A DNA stretch of 64,000 nucleotides from Pseudomonadota bacterium (GCA_023391815.1 JAEWAF010000072.1:135513-199512), one strand, 5' to 3'; positions 7,676 through 16,827 are shown, numbered from the stretch's first letter. The notes: generated by a model not told the origin, from the letters alone. Program-made: numbers and translations.

Positions 7676-9509
7676 ACAGCATATTCCCCGGCGCGGTGTA
7701 CTGCTTGATCTGCGCCATTGCGCCTACCACCCCGAGGCCCGCATACGGGTCGTCGTCGGAAATCGAGGGGAACGCGACTGCGCCCATCCACCCCCCGACT
7801 CCGGAATACACCGCGACGTACTGCTTTCCGTCCGGCCCCAGGTAAGTCATCGGATTGCCCACGATTCCCGAGCCTGTCTTGAATTGCCAGAGCTGCTCGC
7901 CACTGCGCGCATCGACGGCACGGAACCATCCGTCCATCGTGCCGTAGAACACCACGTCGCCCGCGGTCGACAGCACGCCGCTATACACCGGCAGATCCCG
8001 TTCTTTGATACCCCACACTTGTTTGTGAGCAATGGGATCCCACGCAACCAGCTCACCGTGATAGCCGCCCGGGCCCTGAAACATTTTGACGTCCGCTCCG
8101 AGATACGGCGTGCCGGCGATGTAATTCGATTCGACGCCTTCATAATCCATGCACGTGTTGTGCGCCGGGATGTAGAGCAGACCGGTGCGCGGCGACAGCG
8201 AGGACGGCACGAACTCCTTGCCGCCCGTCGAGGACGGGCAGATGTTCTTGGTCACGACGCCGAAATGCGTGCGCTTGTCGGGGTTCTCCCGCGGCTCGCC
8301 GGTCCGCACGTCATAACTGTCCGCCCAGTTGACCGGCTGGAACTTGTCGGCCGACAGCAGTTCGCCGCTCTCGCGATCCAGTACGAACACGAAGCCGGTG
8401 CGGCCGGGATGGATCAGCAGCTTGCGCATGCGCCCGCCGTAATTCATATCGACCAGCACGTTCTCCATGATCTCGTCGTAGTCCCACGCATCGTGCGCTG
8501 AGATCTGATACGCCCACTTGGCCTGCCCGGTGTCCGGGTCGCGCGCCAGAATGGAGGAAGACCATTTGTTGTCGCCGACACGGATGTCCGGATTCCACAC
8601 GCCCGGATTGCCGGTGCCGTAATAGATGAGGTTCAGCTCCGGGTCGTACGAGATCCAGCCCCACACGGTCGAGCCGCCGAGTTTCCATTGCTGCCCCGGC
8701 CACGACGACGCGCCCAGATCCTTGCCCTGATCTTTTTTATAGAACGGTTTGAAATCCGCGCCGATCAGTACTTCGTTGTCCGGGCCGGTATTGAAGGCCC
8801 GCCAGACTTCGTGACCGTCTTTCAAGTCCAGTGCAAGGATCCAGCCGCGCACGCCGAGTTCGCCGCCGGAATTGCCGACGATGACTTTGTCCTTGACGAC
8901 CAGCGGCGCCATCGTGACCGTCTCGCCGACATTGATGTTGCCGACCCGCGCACGCCACAGTTCTTTCCCGGTTTCAGCATCCACTGCCACGGTGCTGGCA
9001 TCGAGTGTATTGAATATTATTTTGCCGTCGCCATACGAAGCGCCGCGATTGACGATGTCACAACAGGCAATGCCGACCGCGCGCGGATCGGGGTGCGGCT
9101 TATAGACCCACTTCAGCGCGCCGCCAGGCTTGGTGAGATCGAGCGCGATGAGATAGTTCGGATACGGGGTGACGACATACATGGTGCTCTTCACGACCAG
9201 CGGGTTGCCCTCGTGTCCGTGCGGCACCCCGGTCGACATCGTGGTGATGACTCTCAGATTCTTGGCATTCGCCCGAGTGATCTGATCGAGCGAGCTGAAA
9301 CGAGTGTTGGCGTAGTCACCGGCGGGCAATAGCCATTCGCCGGCGGGCAGCGGCGCGATCGTCTTCACCTCGGGGCTCGTGCCCGCGACCTGGCCTTCGT
9401 GCCAGCTCATGGGCTGCTGCTCTTTGGCTTTGTGCTCGCATGCGCCAAGCAACGCGGCGAGCAGCGTCGCCAGCGCCAAGGGATAACGAGCGCACTGACG
9501 CACTTTCAT
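7659..9509 (-). CDS. PQQ-dependent alcohol dehydrogenase, lanthanide (XoxF-like) type, predicted lipoprotein
   Basis: A 616-residue eight-bladed quinoprotein that oxidises primary alcohols in the periplasm. The PQQ-site vicinal disulfide is GIACCD (Cys149-Cys150). Likely metal ligands are Glu217 (GGELGVRG) and Asn301 (GTGNPGVWN). The catalytic Asp343 is followed two residues later by Asp345 (HDAWDYDE); this extra Asp marks lanthanide-dependent enzymes, where calcium enzymes carry a small residue. There is no CxxCH, so electrons must leave through a separate cytochrome. The signal sequence ends in a lipobox LLGAC (Cys24), whereas known XoxF enzymes are soluble. The true substrate (methanol, ethanol or another alcohol) cannot be told from the sequence. 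Confidence 0.92.
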   Translation of the reverse strand: MKVRQCARYPLALATLLAALLGACEHKAKEQQPMSWHEGQVAGTSPEVKTIAPLPAGEWLLPAGDYANTRFSSLDQITRANAKNLRVITTMSTGVPHGHEGNPLVVKSTMYVVTPYPNYLIALDLTKPGGALKWVYKPHPDPRAVGIACCDIVNRGASYGDGKIIFNTLDASTVAVDAETGKELWRARVGNINVGETVTMAPLVVKDKVIVGNSGGELGVRGWILALDLKDGHEVWRAFNTGPDNEVLIGADFKPFYKKDQGKDLGASSWPGQQWKLGGSTVWGWISYDPELNLIYYGTGNPGVWNPDIRVGDNKWSSSILARDPDTGQAKWAYQISAHDAWDYDEIMENVLVDMNYGGRMRKLLIHPGRTGFVFVLDRESGELLSADKFQPVNWADSYDVRTGEPRENPDKRTHFGVVTKNICPSSTGGKEFVPSSLSPRTGLLYIPAHNTCMDYEGVESNYIAGTPYLGADVKMFQGPGGYHGELVAWDPIAHKQVWGIKERDLPVYSGVLSTAGDVVFYGTMDGWFRAVDARSGEQLWQFKTGSGIVGNPMTYLGPDGKQYVAVYSGVGGWMGAVAFPSISDDDPYAGLGVVGAMAQIKQYTAPGNMLYVFGL

Positions 9510-9889
9510 CGCATCCTCTCACACATTGGCAACAGGAATGCCGACAGCGCCGCCCAGACGATGCCCAGCGAGAACGCGACGGCGACGATCAGCGCCACCG
9601 CCGCGAGAAAATCCTGGCGCACTTCGGCACGAATCGCCGTGATCGTCGCATCGCCCGAGTGGCGCCACGCGCCCAGTCCGACGCCAACACCAACGAGAGC
9701 GATGATCAACGCCAACGCCGAAATGATCATTTCAATCGTGCGCGCCCCGCCGCTGTCGAGACTGCCGGCGCAAGCTCGCCCAGCGACGAACCAGCCGATG
9801 AGTCCTTGCGCCGCCCAGGCAGCCGGCGCACCGAGGATGGCGAACCAGATGCGTGGCGCAGGCGGGGCCAGCGATTCGGAGGTGCTCAC
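9506..9889 (-). CDS. Small three-helix membrane protein of the dehydrogenase-oxidase operon, function unknown
   Basis: I do not recognise a family. The 127-residue product starts at a GTG that overlaps the subunit III stop codon (GTGA), and its own stop overlaps the dehydrogenase ATG (ATGA). Three hydrophobic helices are visible: about 13-36, 52-76 and 93-119. The position between oxidase subunit III and the quinoprotein suggests a small oxidase subunit, an assembly factor or a membrane anchor that joins the two machines. A longer in-frame reading to 10429 exists but lies inside the subunit III gene, so I prefer the overlapping GTG. Confidence 0.75.
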   Translation of the reverse strand: MSTSESLAPPAPRIWFAILGAPAAWAAQGLIGWFVAGRACAGSLDSGGARTIEMIISALALIIALVGVGVGLGAWRHSGDATITAIRAEVRQDFLAAVALIVAVAFSLGIVWAALSAFLLPMCERMR

Positions 9890-10500
9890 GGCGTGAACCC
9901 TCCGCTCTGAAAGTGCGGCAGGTAATAGAGCAGCGCGACGACCACGATCCAGACGCCATCGACGAAATGCCAATACAGCGCCGCGTTGTGCAGCGGTCGA
10001 TGCGGCAACTTGCGCTTGCCTTCCAGATCCGGCAGCGCCAGCGCGAAGATCAGCATCGCGAGCCCGACCACCAGGTGCGCGCCATGAAAGGTCGTGATGG
10101 TAAAAAAGATCGAGCCGTAGGCATCCGTGGTCGGCTTCACCACTTTCAAGCGCTCGCGATACTCGAGCGTTTGCAGGACGACGAACGCCACGCCCATGAT
10201 GATCGTCAGCAGCAACGTCCCTCGCGCTGCGGCGGTACGACCCGCGGCCGCCAGTCGCTCGCTGAAGGTGACGACCCCACTGCTCACCAGCAGGATCACC
10301 AGCATGATCGAAGCCTTGAGCAGCTTCGGCGGTGGATCCATCGGCCAGTGTTGCCGCGCCATGCTGCCCAAGTAGAAATAGGCGAAGAAAAGCACGACGA
10401 ACAGTCCGAGCTCGGTGAGGATGAACCACACCATCGCACGCGAACCACGGCGCTCGTCCAGGCCCAGATCGAGAATCGAAACTGCGGTCGCGGCGTTCAT
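9886..10500 (-). CDS. coxC: Heme-copper oxidase subunit III
   Basis: A 204-residue membrane protein of the cytochrome c oxidase subunit III family with five predicted helices. It includes the family segments FTITTFHGAHLVVGL and NAALYWHFVDGVWIVVVALLYY. It stabilises subunit I rather than carrying cofactors. I chose the ATG at 10500 because it overlaps the stop codon of subunit I (ATGA); a start 30 bases upstream would lie inside that gene. The short five-helix form is common in ba3/caa3-like and quinol oxidases. Confidence 0.92.
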   Translation of the reverse strand: MNAATAVSILDLGLDERRGSRAMVWFILTELGLFVVLFFAYFYLGSMARQHWPMDPPPKLLKASIMLVILLVSSGVVTFSERLAAAGRTAAARGTLLLTIIMGVAFVVLQTLEYRERLKVVKPTTDAYGSIFFTITTFHGAHLVVGLAMLIFALALPDLEGKRKLPHRPLHNAALYWHFVDGVWIVVVALLYYLPHFQSGGFTP

Positions 10501-12371
10501 GCGACCTTCTCCGGCCGAGGCCACAGCCACGCCGCGATGAGCAATAACATCAGCAACGCCATGGCACCGGCGATCAGCACCGCCTTCAACAGCAGCGCCG
10601 TGAACACGGCCATGATGGCCAACGACACCAGCAGCGGTGTGATCGTGTCTTCAGGCATCTTCGCCAGCGCGAGCGGCACGGCGTCGAGCCAGCTGGTCGA
10701 GATCGTCAGTCGCTGTTGGTCGAGGATGCGTTCGCCGGACGGATCGCGTTCCTCCTCGTGCTCGTCCCACAGCGGATGACGGCTCACCACCGTGGGAATG
10801 TGCACCGATCCATACGGAGGCGGTGGCGATGGAATCGACCATTCCAATGTGTCGGACTTCCACGGATTGCGGCCGGCAATCGCGCCGTGACGCATGCTGA
10901 CCAGAAAGTTCACGATACTCACGAGCGCGCCCAGCGCCAACACGAATGCGCCGATCGTGATCACGAAATTGAGCGTGTCCCAGCCCATGCCTCCCGGATA
11001 CGTGTAGATGCGCCGTGGCATGCCCAGCAATCCAGTGATCTGCATCGGAAAAAACGCCAGGTTGAAACCGACGAACATGAGCCAGAAGCTCCATTTGCCC
11101 GAGGTTTCGTTCATCAGCCGGCCTGTCATCTTCGGCAACCAGTAGTAGAACGCCGCGAACACCGGGAACACGTTGGCGCCGATCAGCACGTAATGCAGAT
11201 GCGAGACGACGAAATATGTGTCGGTGAGCTGCCAGTCGAACGGGATCACCGCCGTGACCACGCCGTTCAAGCCGCCGATGATGAAGGTCGCGATGAAGCC
11301 GAGCGCGAACAACATCGACGTGGTCAATACCGGCCGGCCCGACCACAAGGTGGCGATCCAGGCGAAGACCTGCACCGTGCTGAAGATGGAGATGGTCATG
11401 CTGGCGGCGCTGAAGAAGCTCATCGACATCTGGCTCATGCCGACCGCGAACATGTGATGGACCCACACGCCCATGCCCACGACGCCCGTCAGCACGGTGG
11501 CAACCGCAACCCACGTGTAGCCGACGATGGGACGGCGCGCGAACACCGGCAGCAACATCGAGATCATCCCGGTGGCCGGCAAAAAGATGATGTACACCCA
11601 CGGATGCCCGAAAAACCAGAAGGTGTGTTGCCAAAGCAATGGCGTCCCGCCCCGGGTGCTGTCGAAGAAATGCGTGCCCCACTGACGATCTAGCTCCAGA
11701 AACACGCAGGCCGCCGTGAGCGCGGGCAGCGCCAGCACGGAGAGCGCCGAGGTCGTCGCCGTGCTGTACATGAACAGCGGCATGCGATTGATGGACATGC
11801 CCGGTGCGCGCAGGCGGAATATGGTGACCAGGAAATTGATGGCGCCGGCGGTGGTGGAGATGGTCAACAGGATCAGCGAAAGCGCGTAAAAATCCATGTT
11901 GATGCCGGGCGAATATAGAGTGTTCGTGTACGGCGCGTAGGCGAACCAGCCGGCATGCGGCGCTCGGGCGAGCGCCAGGCTCACATACAGGAACACGCCG
12001 GAGAACAGGAACATCCAATAGCTGAAGGCATTCAGACGCGGCAGTGCCATATCGCGCGCGCCGAGCATCAGCGGCACGAGGTAGTTGCCGAAGCCGGAAA
12101 GAATCGGCGAGGCATACCAGAAGATCATGGTGATGCCGTGCATGCTGAACAGCTGATTGTAAGTTTCTGGCTGGAGCACCCGCAGATCGGACGCCGACAG
12201 TTGCACGCGCATGATCAGCGCTTCGACGCCGCCGGCCAGGAGGAAGATCACCGCCGTGACCAGGTAGCGCTTGCCGATGGTTTTATGATCGACGGTCGCG
12301 AGCTGCCCCCACAACGTATGCGGCGTTTCCCAAAGCTGCGTAAGGCGCTCTGCAGCGCTGACGGTCGCCAC
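10497..12371 (-). CDS. coxA: Heme-copper oxidase subunit I with atypical proton-channel residues
   Basis: The 624-residue catalytic subunit of a terminal oxidase. Heme and copper ligands are conserved: His78, His256, His305-His306, His391 and His393, with the cross-linked Tyr260. The helix motif reads GHPWVY, so the Glu that ends the D-channel in A1-type enzymes is Trp258. In the K-channel helix the usual lysine aligns with Gln334 (STVQVFAW). Asp107, Asn96 and Asn114 at the D-channel mouth remain. A hydrophilic loop and a two-helix tail extend the C-terminus. The GTG start at 12371 has GAGG five bases upstream. It is the first gene of the operon. The assignment is certain; the effect on proton pumping is inference. 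Confidence 0.95.
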   Translation of the reverse strand: MATVSAAERLTQLWETPHTLWGQLATVDHKTIGKRYLVTAVIFLLAGGVEALIMRVQLSASDLRVLQPETYNQLFSMHGITMIFWYASPILSGFGNYLVPLMLGARDMALPRLNAFSYWMFLFSGVFLYVSLALARAPHAGWFAYAPYTNTLYSPGINMDFYALSLILLTISTTAGAINFLVTIFRLRAPGMSINRMPLFMYSTATTSALSVLALPALTAACVFLELDRQWGTHFFDSTRGGTPLLWQHTFWFFGHPWVYIIFLPATGMISMLLPVFARRPIVGYTWVAVATVLTGVVGMGVWVHHMFAVGMSQMSMSFFSAASMTISIFSTVQVFAWIATLWSGRPVLTTSMLFALGFIATFIIGGLNGVVTAVIPFDWQLTDTYFVVSHLHYVLIGANVFPVFAAFYYWLPKMTGRLMNETSGKWSFWLMFVGFNLAFFPMQITGLLGMPRRIYTYPGGMGWDTLNFVITIGAFVLALGALVSIVNFLVSMRHGAIAGRNPWKSDTLEWSIPSPPPPYGSVHIPTVVSRHPLWDEHEEERDPSGERILDQQRLTISTSWLDAVPLALAKMPEDTITPLLVSLAIMAVFTALLLKAVLIAGAMALLMLLLIAAWLWPRPEKVA

Positions 12372-12537
12372 ATGGACCTCGAGGGTGAGCTCGCGTTGAA
12401 GTTACGCGGGCCTCGATATCCCTGTTCCGGACCCAGGGTCCTAGCGCAATGCGTTTCTGATGTAAGTACATTGCGGTCGAACGCCGGGTCGACCCGATTC
12501 ATTGAGACATTGACTTCGTGAAGCGAGCAGACGCGTC

Positions 12538-14355
12538 ATGCCGGGCCGAATTGAAGATTATGCATTGATCGGCGATCTCGAAACCGCCGCGCTGGTGGGC
12601 CGCGATGGCTCCATCGACTGGCTGTGCTGGCCCCGCTTCGACTCGGATGCGTGCTTCGCGGCGTTGCTCGGCACTTCCGAACATGGCCGCTGGCTGCTCG
12701 GCGCGGCGGATGCGAACGTCAAGGTAAGTCGGCGGTATCGCGACAGCACGCTCATCCTGGAAACCCGGCTCGAGAGCGACGCTGGCGCCGCCACGATCCT
12801 CGATTTCATGCCGCCCCGAGGTAAGGCGTCGGACATCATCCGGCTCGTGATCGGCGAGCGCGGCGAGCTCAATCTCTACACCGAGCTGGTAATTCGATTC
12901 GGCTATGGTGCCATCGTGCCCTGGGTCACCCGCTTACAGCCCGGCACGTGGCAGGCCATCGCGGGCCCGGACATGCTGCTGTTGCATGCCGACGTTGCCA
13001 TGAAAGGCGAGAACCTGAAATCGGTGAGCCGGTTCAAGATCAAACAAGGCGAGCGCGTCTCGTTCGTGCTCACTCATTGCCTGTCGCATCTGCCACCGCC
13101 CCCGAAGCCCGATGTCGATGCCGCGTTGGCCGATACCGAGCACTTCTGGCGCGAGTGGGTCGCGACCGGTCAGAAGAAGCTGCCCTGTCCGGATGTTACA
13201 GCCCGTTCGCTCATCACGCTGCGAGCGCTGATCTTCAGTCCGACCGGTGGAATCGTGGCCGCGCCGACCCTGTCCCTGCCCGAACAGATTCGGGGCGTTC
13301 GCAACTGGGACTACCGCTACTGCTGGCTGCGCGATGCCACCCTGACCTTGCTTGCCTTCATGAACGCCGGCCATTACGAGGAGGCGGAAGCGTGGCGGGA
13401 ATGGTTGTTGCGAGCGATCGCCGGCAGTCCGGATCAATTGCAGATCATGTACGGCATCGCCGGTGAGCGCCGGCTCACCGAATGGGAAGTCTCATGGTTG
13501 CCCGGTTACGAAAATTCCGCGCCAGTGCGCGTCGGCAATGCGGCTCATTCACAGCTGCAACTCGATGTCTTCGGCGAAATCATGGACGTGCTCCACCAGG
13601 CGCGCAAAGGCGGCATCGCCACCTTGGAAACCGGTTGGAACCTGCAGTGCCAGCTGCTGGCACGCCTGGCGGAGATCTGGGAACAACCCGACTCGGGCAT
13701 CTGGGAAGTGCGCGGACGACCGCTGCATTTCACTCATTCCAAGATCATGGCCTGGGTGGCTTTCGATCGCGCGATCAAGGACGCGCAGCGTTACAAGCTC
13801 GACGCACCCGTCGCTGAATGGTGTGCCATCCGCGACCGCATCCATCGCCAGGTGTGCGAGCGAGGCTTCGACCCGGAGCTCAATTGTTTCGTCCAGTCGT
13901 ACGGCTCCAAACGTCTGGACGCCAGTCTGCTGTTGATCTCGCAGCTCGGCTTCCTGAGCGCCCACGATCCGCGCGTGCTCGGTACCGTGAAGGCTGTCGA
14001 AGAGCGTCTGTTACGCGACGGCTTCGTCGAACGCTACGACACGGAGGCCACCGACGACGGTTTGCCGCCTGGCGAAGGAGTCTTTCTTCCTTGCAGCTTC
14101 TGGCTCGCGGACGCTTATGCGATGTGCGGCCGGCTGGATGAAGCGCAGGCGCTGTTCGAGCGCTTGCTGAAGCTGACCAACGATGTGGGGCTCATGGCGG
14201 AGGAGTACGACCCCGTCGCGAAACGAATGGTCGGCAACTTCCCTCAAGCCTTTTCCCATCTATCCCTGGTCGCGACAGCCTGCAACCTGGCCCACGCGAA
14301 GAAGCCGGCCGAACAGCGCTCGGAAGCGGCGATAGGCGGCAGGCGCTCGCATTAG
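12538..14355 (+). CDS. Glycoside hydrolase family 15 protein (glucoamylase or trehalase type)
   Basis: A 605-residue cytoplasmic enzyme without signal peptide. The N-terminal beta-sandwich starts MPGRIEDYALIGDLETAALV, usual for bacterial GH15. The (alpha/alpha)6 barrel has RNWDYRYCWLRDAT, and the two catalytic glutamates probably lie in the PVRVGNAAHSQ-to-FGEIMD and PPGEGVFLPCSFWL regions. The family includes glucoamylases, glucodextranases and trehalases, and the substrate is not clear; trehalase is frequent in proteins of this length. It is transcribed away from the oxidase operon and is followed 108 bases later by the deoxysugar genes. Confidence 0.92.
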   Translation: MPGRIEDYALIGDLETAALVGRDGSIDWLCWPRFDSDACFAALLGTSEHGRWLLGAADANVKVSRRYRDSTLILETRLESDAGAATILDFMPPRGKASDIIRLVIGERGELNLYTELVIRFGYGAIVPWVTRLQPGTWQAIAGPDMLLLHADVAMKGENLKSVSRFKIKQGERVSFVLTHCLSHLPPPPKPDVDAALADTEHFWREWVATGQKKLPCPDVTARSLITLRALIFSPTGGIVAAPTLSLPEQIRGVRNWDYRYCWLRDATLTLLAFMNAGHYEEAEAWREWLLRAIAGSPDQLQIMYGIAGERRLTEWEVSWLPGYENSAPVRVGNAAHSQLQLDVFGEIMDVLHQARKGGIATLETGWNLQCQLLARLAEIWEQPDSGIWEVRGRPLHFTHSKIMAWVAFDRAIKDAQRYKLDAPVAEWCAIRDRIHRQVCERGFDPELNCFVQSYGSKRLDASLLLISQLGFLSAHDPRVLGTVKAVEERLLRDGFVERYDTEATDDGLPPGEGVFLPCSFWLADAYAMCGRLDEAQALFERLLKLTNDVGLMAEEYDPVAKRMVGNFPQAFSHLSLVATACNLAHAKKPAEQRSEAAIGGRRSH

Positions 14356-14463
14356 AGCGGGTTCTATTACTCGCGCGGCGGATTGCACGTCGGGCGCGAA
14401 TGTGATTTCTATCGCCTCGCTCGCCCCGAGCAGGACCCGATTCAACCGCACAAGGAGACAGCA

Positions 14464-15687
14464 ATGAAGTGCCGGCACTGTCACGCCCCGTTGACACTGC
14501 AGTTCGCAGACCTCGGCAGCGCTCCGCCCTCGAATGCCTATCTCACGCCGGACGGCTTACGCCGTGCCGAACGGTGGTACCCACTTCGAGTACTCGCCTG
14601 CACCTCTTGCTGGCTGGTGCAAACGGAAGATTACGCCGGCGCCAACGACATCTTCACGGACGATTACGCCTACTTCAGCTCCTACTCGCAGAGCTGGCTG
14701 GACCATGCGCGGCGTTACGTAACGATGATGATCGACCGCTTTCGCCTGAATGAACGCTCGCTCGTCGTCGAGCTGGCGGCAAATGACGGCTACCTGCTGC
14801 AGTTCGTGAAGGCGGCCGGCATTCCATGCATCGGCGTGGAGCCCACCGCGAGCACAGCTGAAAGCGCACGCGCCAAGGGCATCGAGATCATCCAGGACTT
14901 CTTCGGCAGGCGGCTCGCCCGTGCAATGGCCGATCATGGCCAACACGCGGATGTGATCGCGGCCAACAACGTGCTCGCGCATGTCCCCGACATCAACGAT
15001 TTCGTCGGCGGGGTATCGCTACTGCTGAAGCCGAACGGTGTCGCGACCTTCGAGTTTCCGCATTTCCTGAATCTGGTCGCGAACGGCCAGTTCGACACCA
15101 TCTATCACGAGCACTACTCGTATCTGTCACTCACGGCCGTGCGCGGCATCTTCGCTTGCAACGGCCTGGACATCTTCGATGTCGAAGAGCTGCCCACCCA
15201 CGGCGGCAGTCTGCGCGTGTATGGGCAGCCATTGAGCGGGTCGCGCAACCGTTCGCCTGCCGTCGATGTCGTTCTCAAGCGCGAAAACCACGCGGGTATC
15301 ACCTCACAAACGTACTACGCAGATTTCCAACGCAGGATCGACGCAGTGAAGAATCAATTCCTTCGTTTCTTGCTGGACACAAAGAAGGAAGGCAAGTCGG
15401 TCGCGGCATACGGTGCCGCAGCCAAAGGCAACACACTGCTCAACTACGCGGGTGTGCGTCCCGATCTGCTGCCGTTCGTCGTCGACATGAATCCGGCCAA
15501 GCAAGGGAATTACCTGCCTGGCAGCCGGATTCCAGTGCTGAGCGTGGATGCAATGTACGAGCAGCGGCCCGACTACGTCGTGATCCTGCCGTGGAACCTT
15601 CGCGACGAAATCATGACGACGCTGGCCCCGGTTCGACAATGGGGTGCGAAGTTCGTCACCGCCATCCCGGAGCTGAGCGTGGCGTAG
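14464..15687 (+). CDS. NDP-sugar C-methyltransferase (TylCIII/NovU type)
   Basis: A 407-residue SAM-dependent enzyme with three parts. An N-terminal zinc-binding domain begins CRHCHAPL with partners in CTSCW. The SAM-binding core has VVELAANDGYLLQF (about 100-113). The C-terminal C-methyltransferase domain includes THGGSLRVY and YGAAAKGNTLLNY. Known relatives add a methyl group to C3 or C5 of NDP-4-keto-6-deoxyhexoses in antibiotic sugars. The ATG at 14464 is preceded by AAGGAG. It opens a same-strand cluster with an SDR, rfbF, rfbG and a glycosyltransferase, so the substrate is probably a CDP-4-keto-6-deoxysugar. The position methylated is unknown. Confidence 0.9.
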   Translation: MKCRHCHAPLTLQFADLGSAPPSNAYLTPDGLRRAERWYPLRVLACTSCWLVQTEDYAGANDIFTDDYAYFSSYSQSWLDHARRYVTMMIDRFRLNERSLVVELAANDGYLLQFVKAAGIPCIGVEPTASTAESARAKGIEIIQDFFGRRLARAMADHGQHADVIAANNVLAHVPDINDFVGGVSLLLKPNGVATFEFPHFLNLVANGQFDTIYHEHYSYLSLTAVRGIFACNGLDIFDVEELPTHGGSLRVYGQPLSGSRNRSPAVDVVLKRENHAGITSQTYYADFQRRIDAVKNQFLRFLLDTKKEGKSVAAYGAAAKGNTLLNYAGVRPDLLPFVVDMNPAKQGNYLPGSRIPVLSVDAMYEQRPDYVVILPWNLRDEIMTTLAPVRQWGAKFVTAIPELSVA

Positions 15688-15780
15688 CCCCCCCTCGGAT
15701 CGGATCATGGATCGAGCAATGCGGCCGGCCATACACGATCGAGGCTCCGGCCTCGGTCATTTTTCAATAAGCCAATAATC

Positions 15781-16665
15781 ATGCACCGAGTTGTGATCAG
15801 TGGCATCACCGGGCATCTGGGACGGGAGCTGGCATTGCAGCTCACGCAAGCTCACGTCGAAGTTCACGGACTGAGCCGGCAGCACGCTGTCACATCGTTT
15901 CCCTCGGGAACTCATATTCACCGGATCGATGGGCGGACTGAACCGCTGGTAACGCTGTTCCAGCAGATAAGACCCACGGCAGTGATTCATCTTGCCGCGC
16001 TGGCCCGGCGGCAACATCGCGTCGATGACGTTGCCCCTTTCAACAATACAAACATTCTTTTCGGCACTCAGCTGCTGGAAGCCGCTCGCCAGGCCAACTG
16101 CCGCAGATACATCGCCGCGGGCTCGTATCTGCAGTATTCACCGACCGGAAAATATCGTCCGTTCAACCTGTATGCGGCCACCAAACAAGCCTTCGAATGC
16201 GTGCTGCGCTACTACGTCGAGGCGTGCGATTTCGCGGCTTGCGTGCTCACGCTTTGCAATGTCTATGGCGAGCTCGATCCCCGCCCGACGCTGATCACCG
16301 ACATGGCGGCCGCATGCACACAACGTCGCCCCATGACACTGCATGGTGGGCAAGCGTGGATCGATCCGATCCATGTGAGCGATGCCGCGAGTGCCTTCGT
16401 TGCAGCGCTGATGCTCATGGACGACCTCGCCGCGCACGCACGTCAACTGCATCACTACTCGGTGACCTGCGGGCGCGACGTGAGCTCAACGGAGCTGGCC
16501 GCGCTGTTTGAAAAAATCACCGGCAACTCTCTGACCATCGCCAGCCACACGACGCACTCGTCACGACGCGTGAAACCGTGGCGAGGCGTTCTCGTTCCAG
16601 GCTGGTCACCGCGAGTGTCACTCGAAGAAGGGCTGACACGCATGCTTCGACACCAGTTCGAATAG
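15781..16665 (+). CDS. Extended SDR, probable NDP-sugar epimerase or 4-ketoreductase
   Basis: A 294-residue NAD(P)-dependent sugar-nucleotide enzyme. The Rossmann motif GITGHLG is at residues 8-14 and the catalytic YxxxK is Tyr131-Lys135 (LYAATK). Length and fold match the extended SDR family. Between a C-methyltransferase and the CDP-4-keto-6-deoxyglucose genes, it most likely reduces or epimerises the keto sugar; which of the two cannot be told. It starts 93 bases after the methyltransferase stop. Confidence 0.88.
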   Translation: MHRVVISGITGHLGRELALQLTQAHVEVHGLSRQHAVTSFPSGTHIHRIDGRTEPLVTLFQQIRPTAVIHLAALARRQHRVDDVAPFNNTNILFGTQLLEAARQANCRRYIAAGSYLQYSPTGKYRPFNLYAATKQAFECVLRYYVEACDFAACVLTLCNVYGELDPRPTLITDMAAACTQRRPMTLHGGQAWIDPIHVSDAASAFVAALMLMDDLAAHARQLHHYSVTCGRDVSSTELAALFEKITGNSLTIASHTTHSSRRVKPWRGVLVPGWSPRVSLEEGLTRMLRHQFE

Positions 16666-16827
16666 CAAACAAACATCGCATCGCTCTGCTCTCGCGCGCG
16701 CCGAGCCGAAGGCGGCTCACCTCACACGCTGTCACACAGCGGCCTTGACACCTTCATACGTCGGTCATAAAGCTTCGATCACCACGCCGAGTCGAGCGCA
16801 CGGAAGCGGTGTTCGCCGCGTGAAATG

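Noticed and set aside
9890..10429. Extended N-terminus for the three-helix membrane protein
   Set aside because: The extension lies within the subunit III gene in another frame and is Arg/Ala-rich. The GTG overlapping the subunit III stop gives a plausible membrane protein.
10651..12018. Long frames overlapping oxidase subunit I on both strands
   Set aside because: They are His/Arg-rich and have no domains; the subunit I frame has all metal ligands.
12372..12537. Possible tRNA or small RNA between the oxidase operon and the GH15 gene
   Set aside because: There is no cloverleaf, CCA end or stable long hairpin; the region reads as a divergent promoter.
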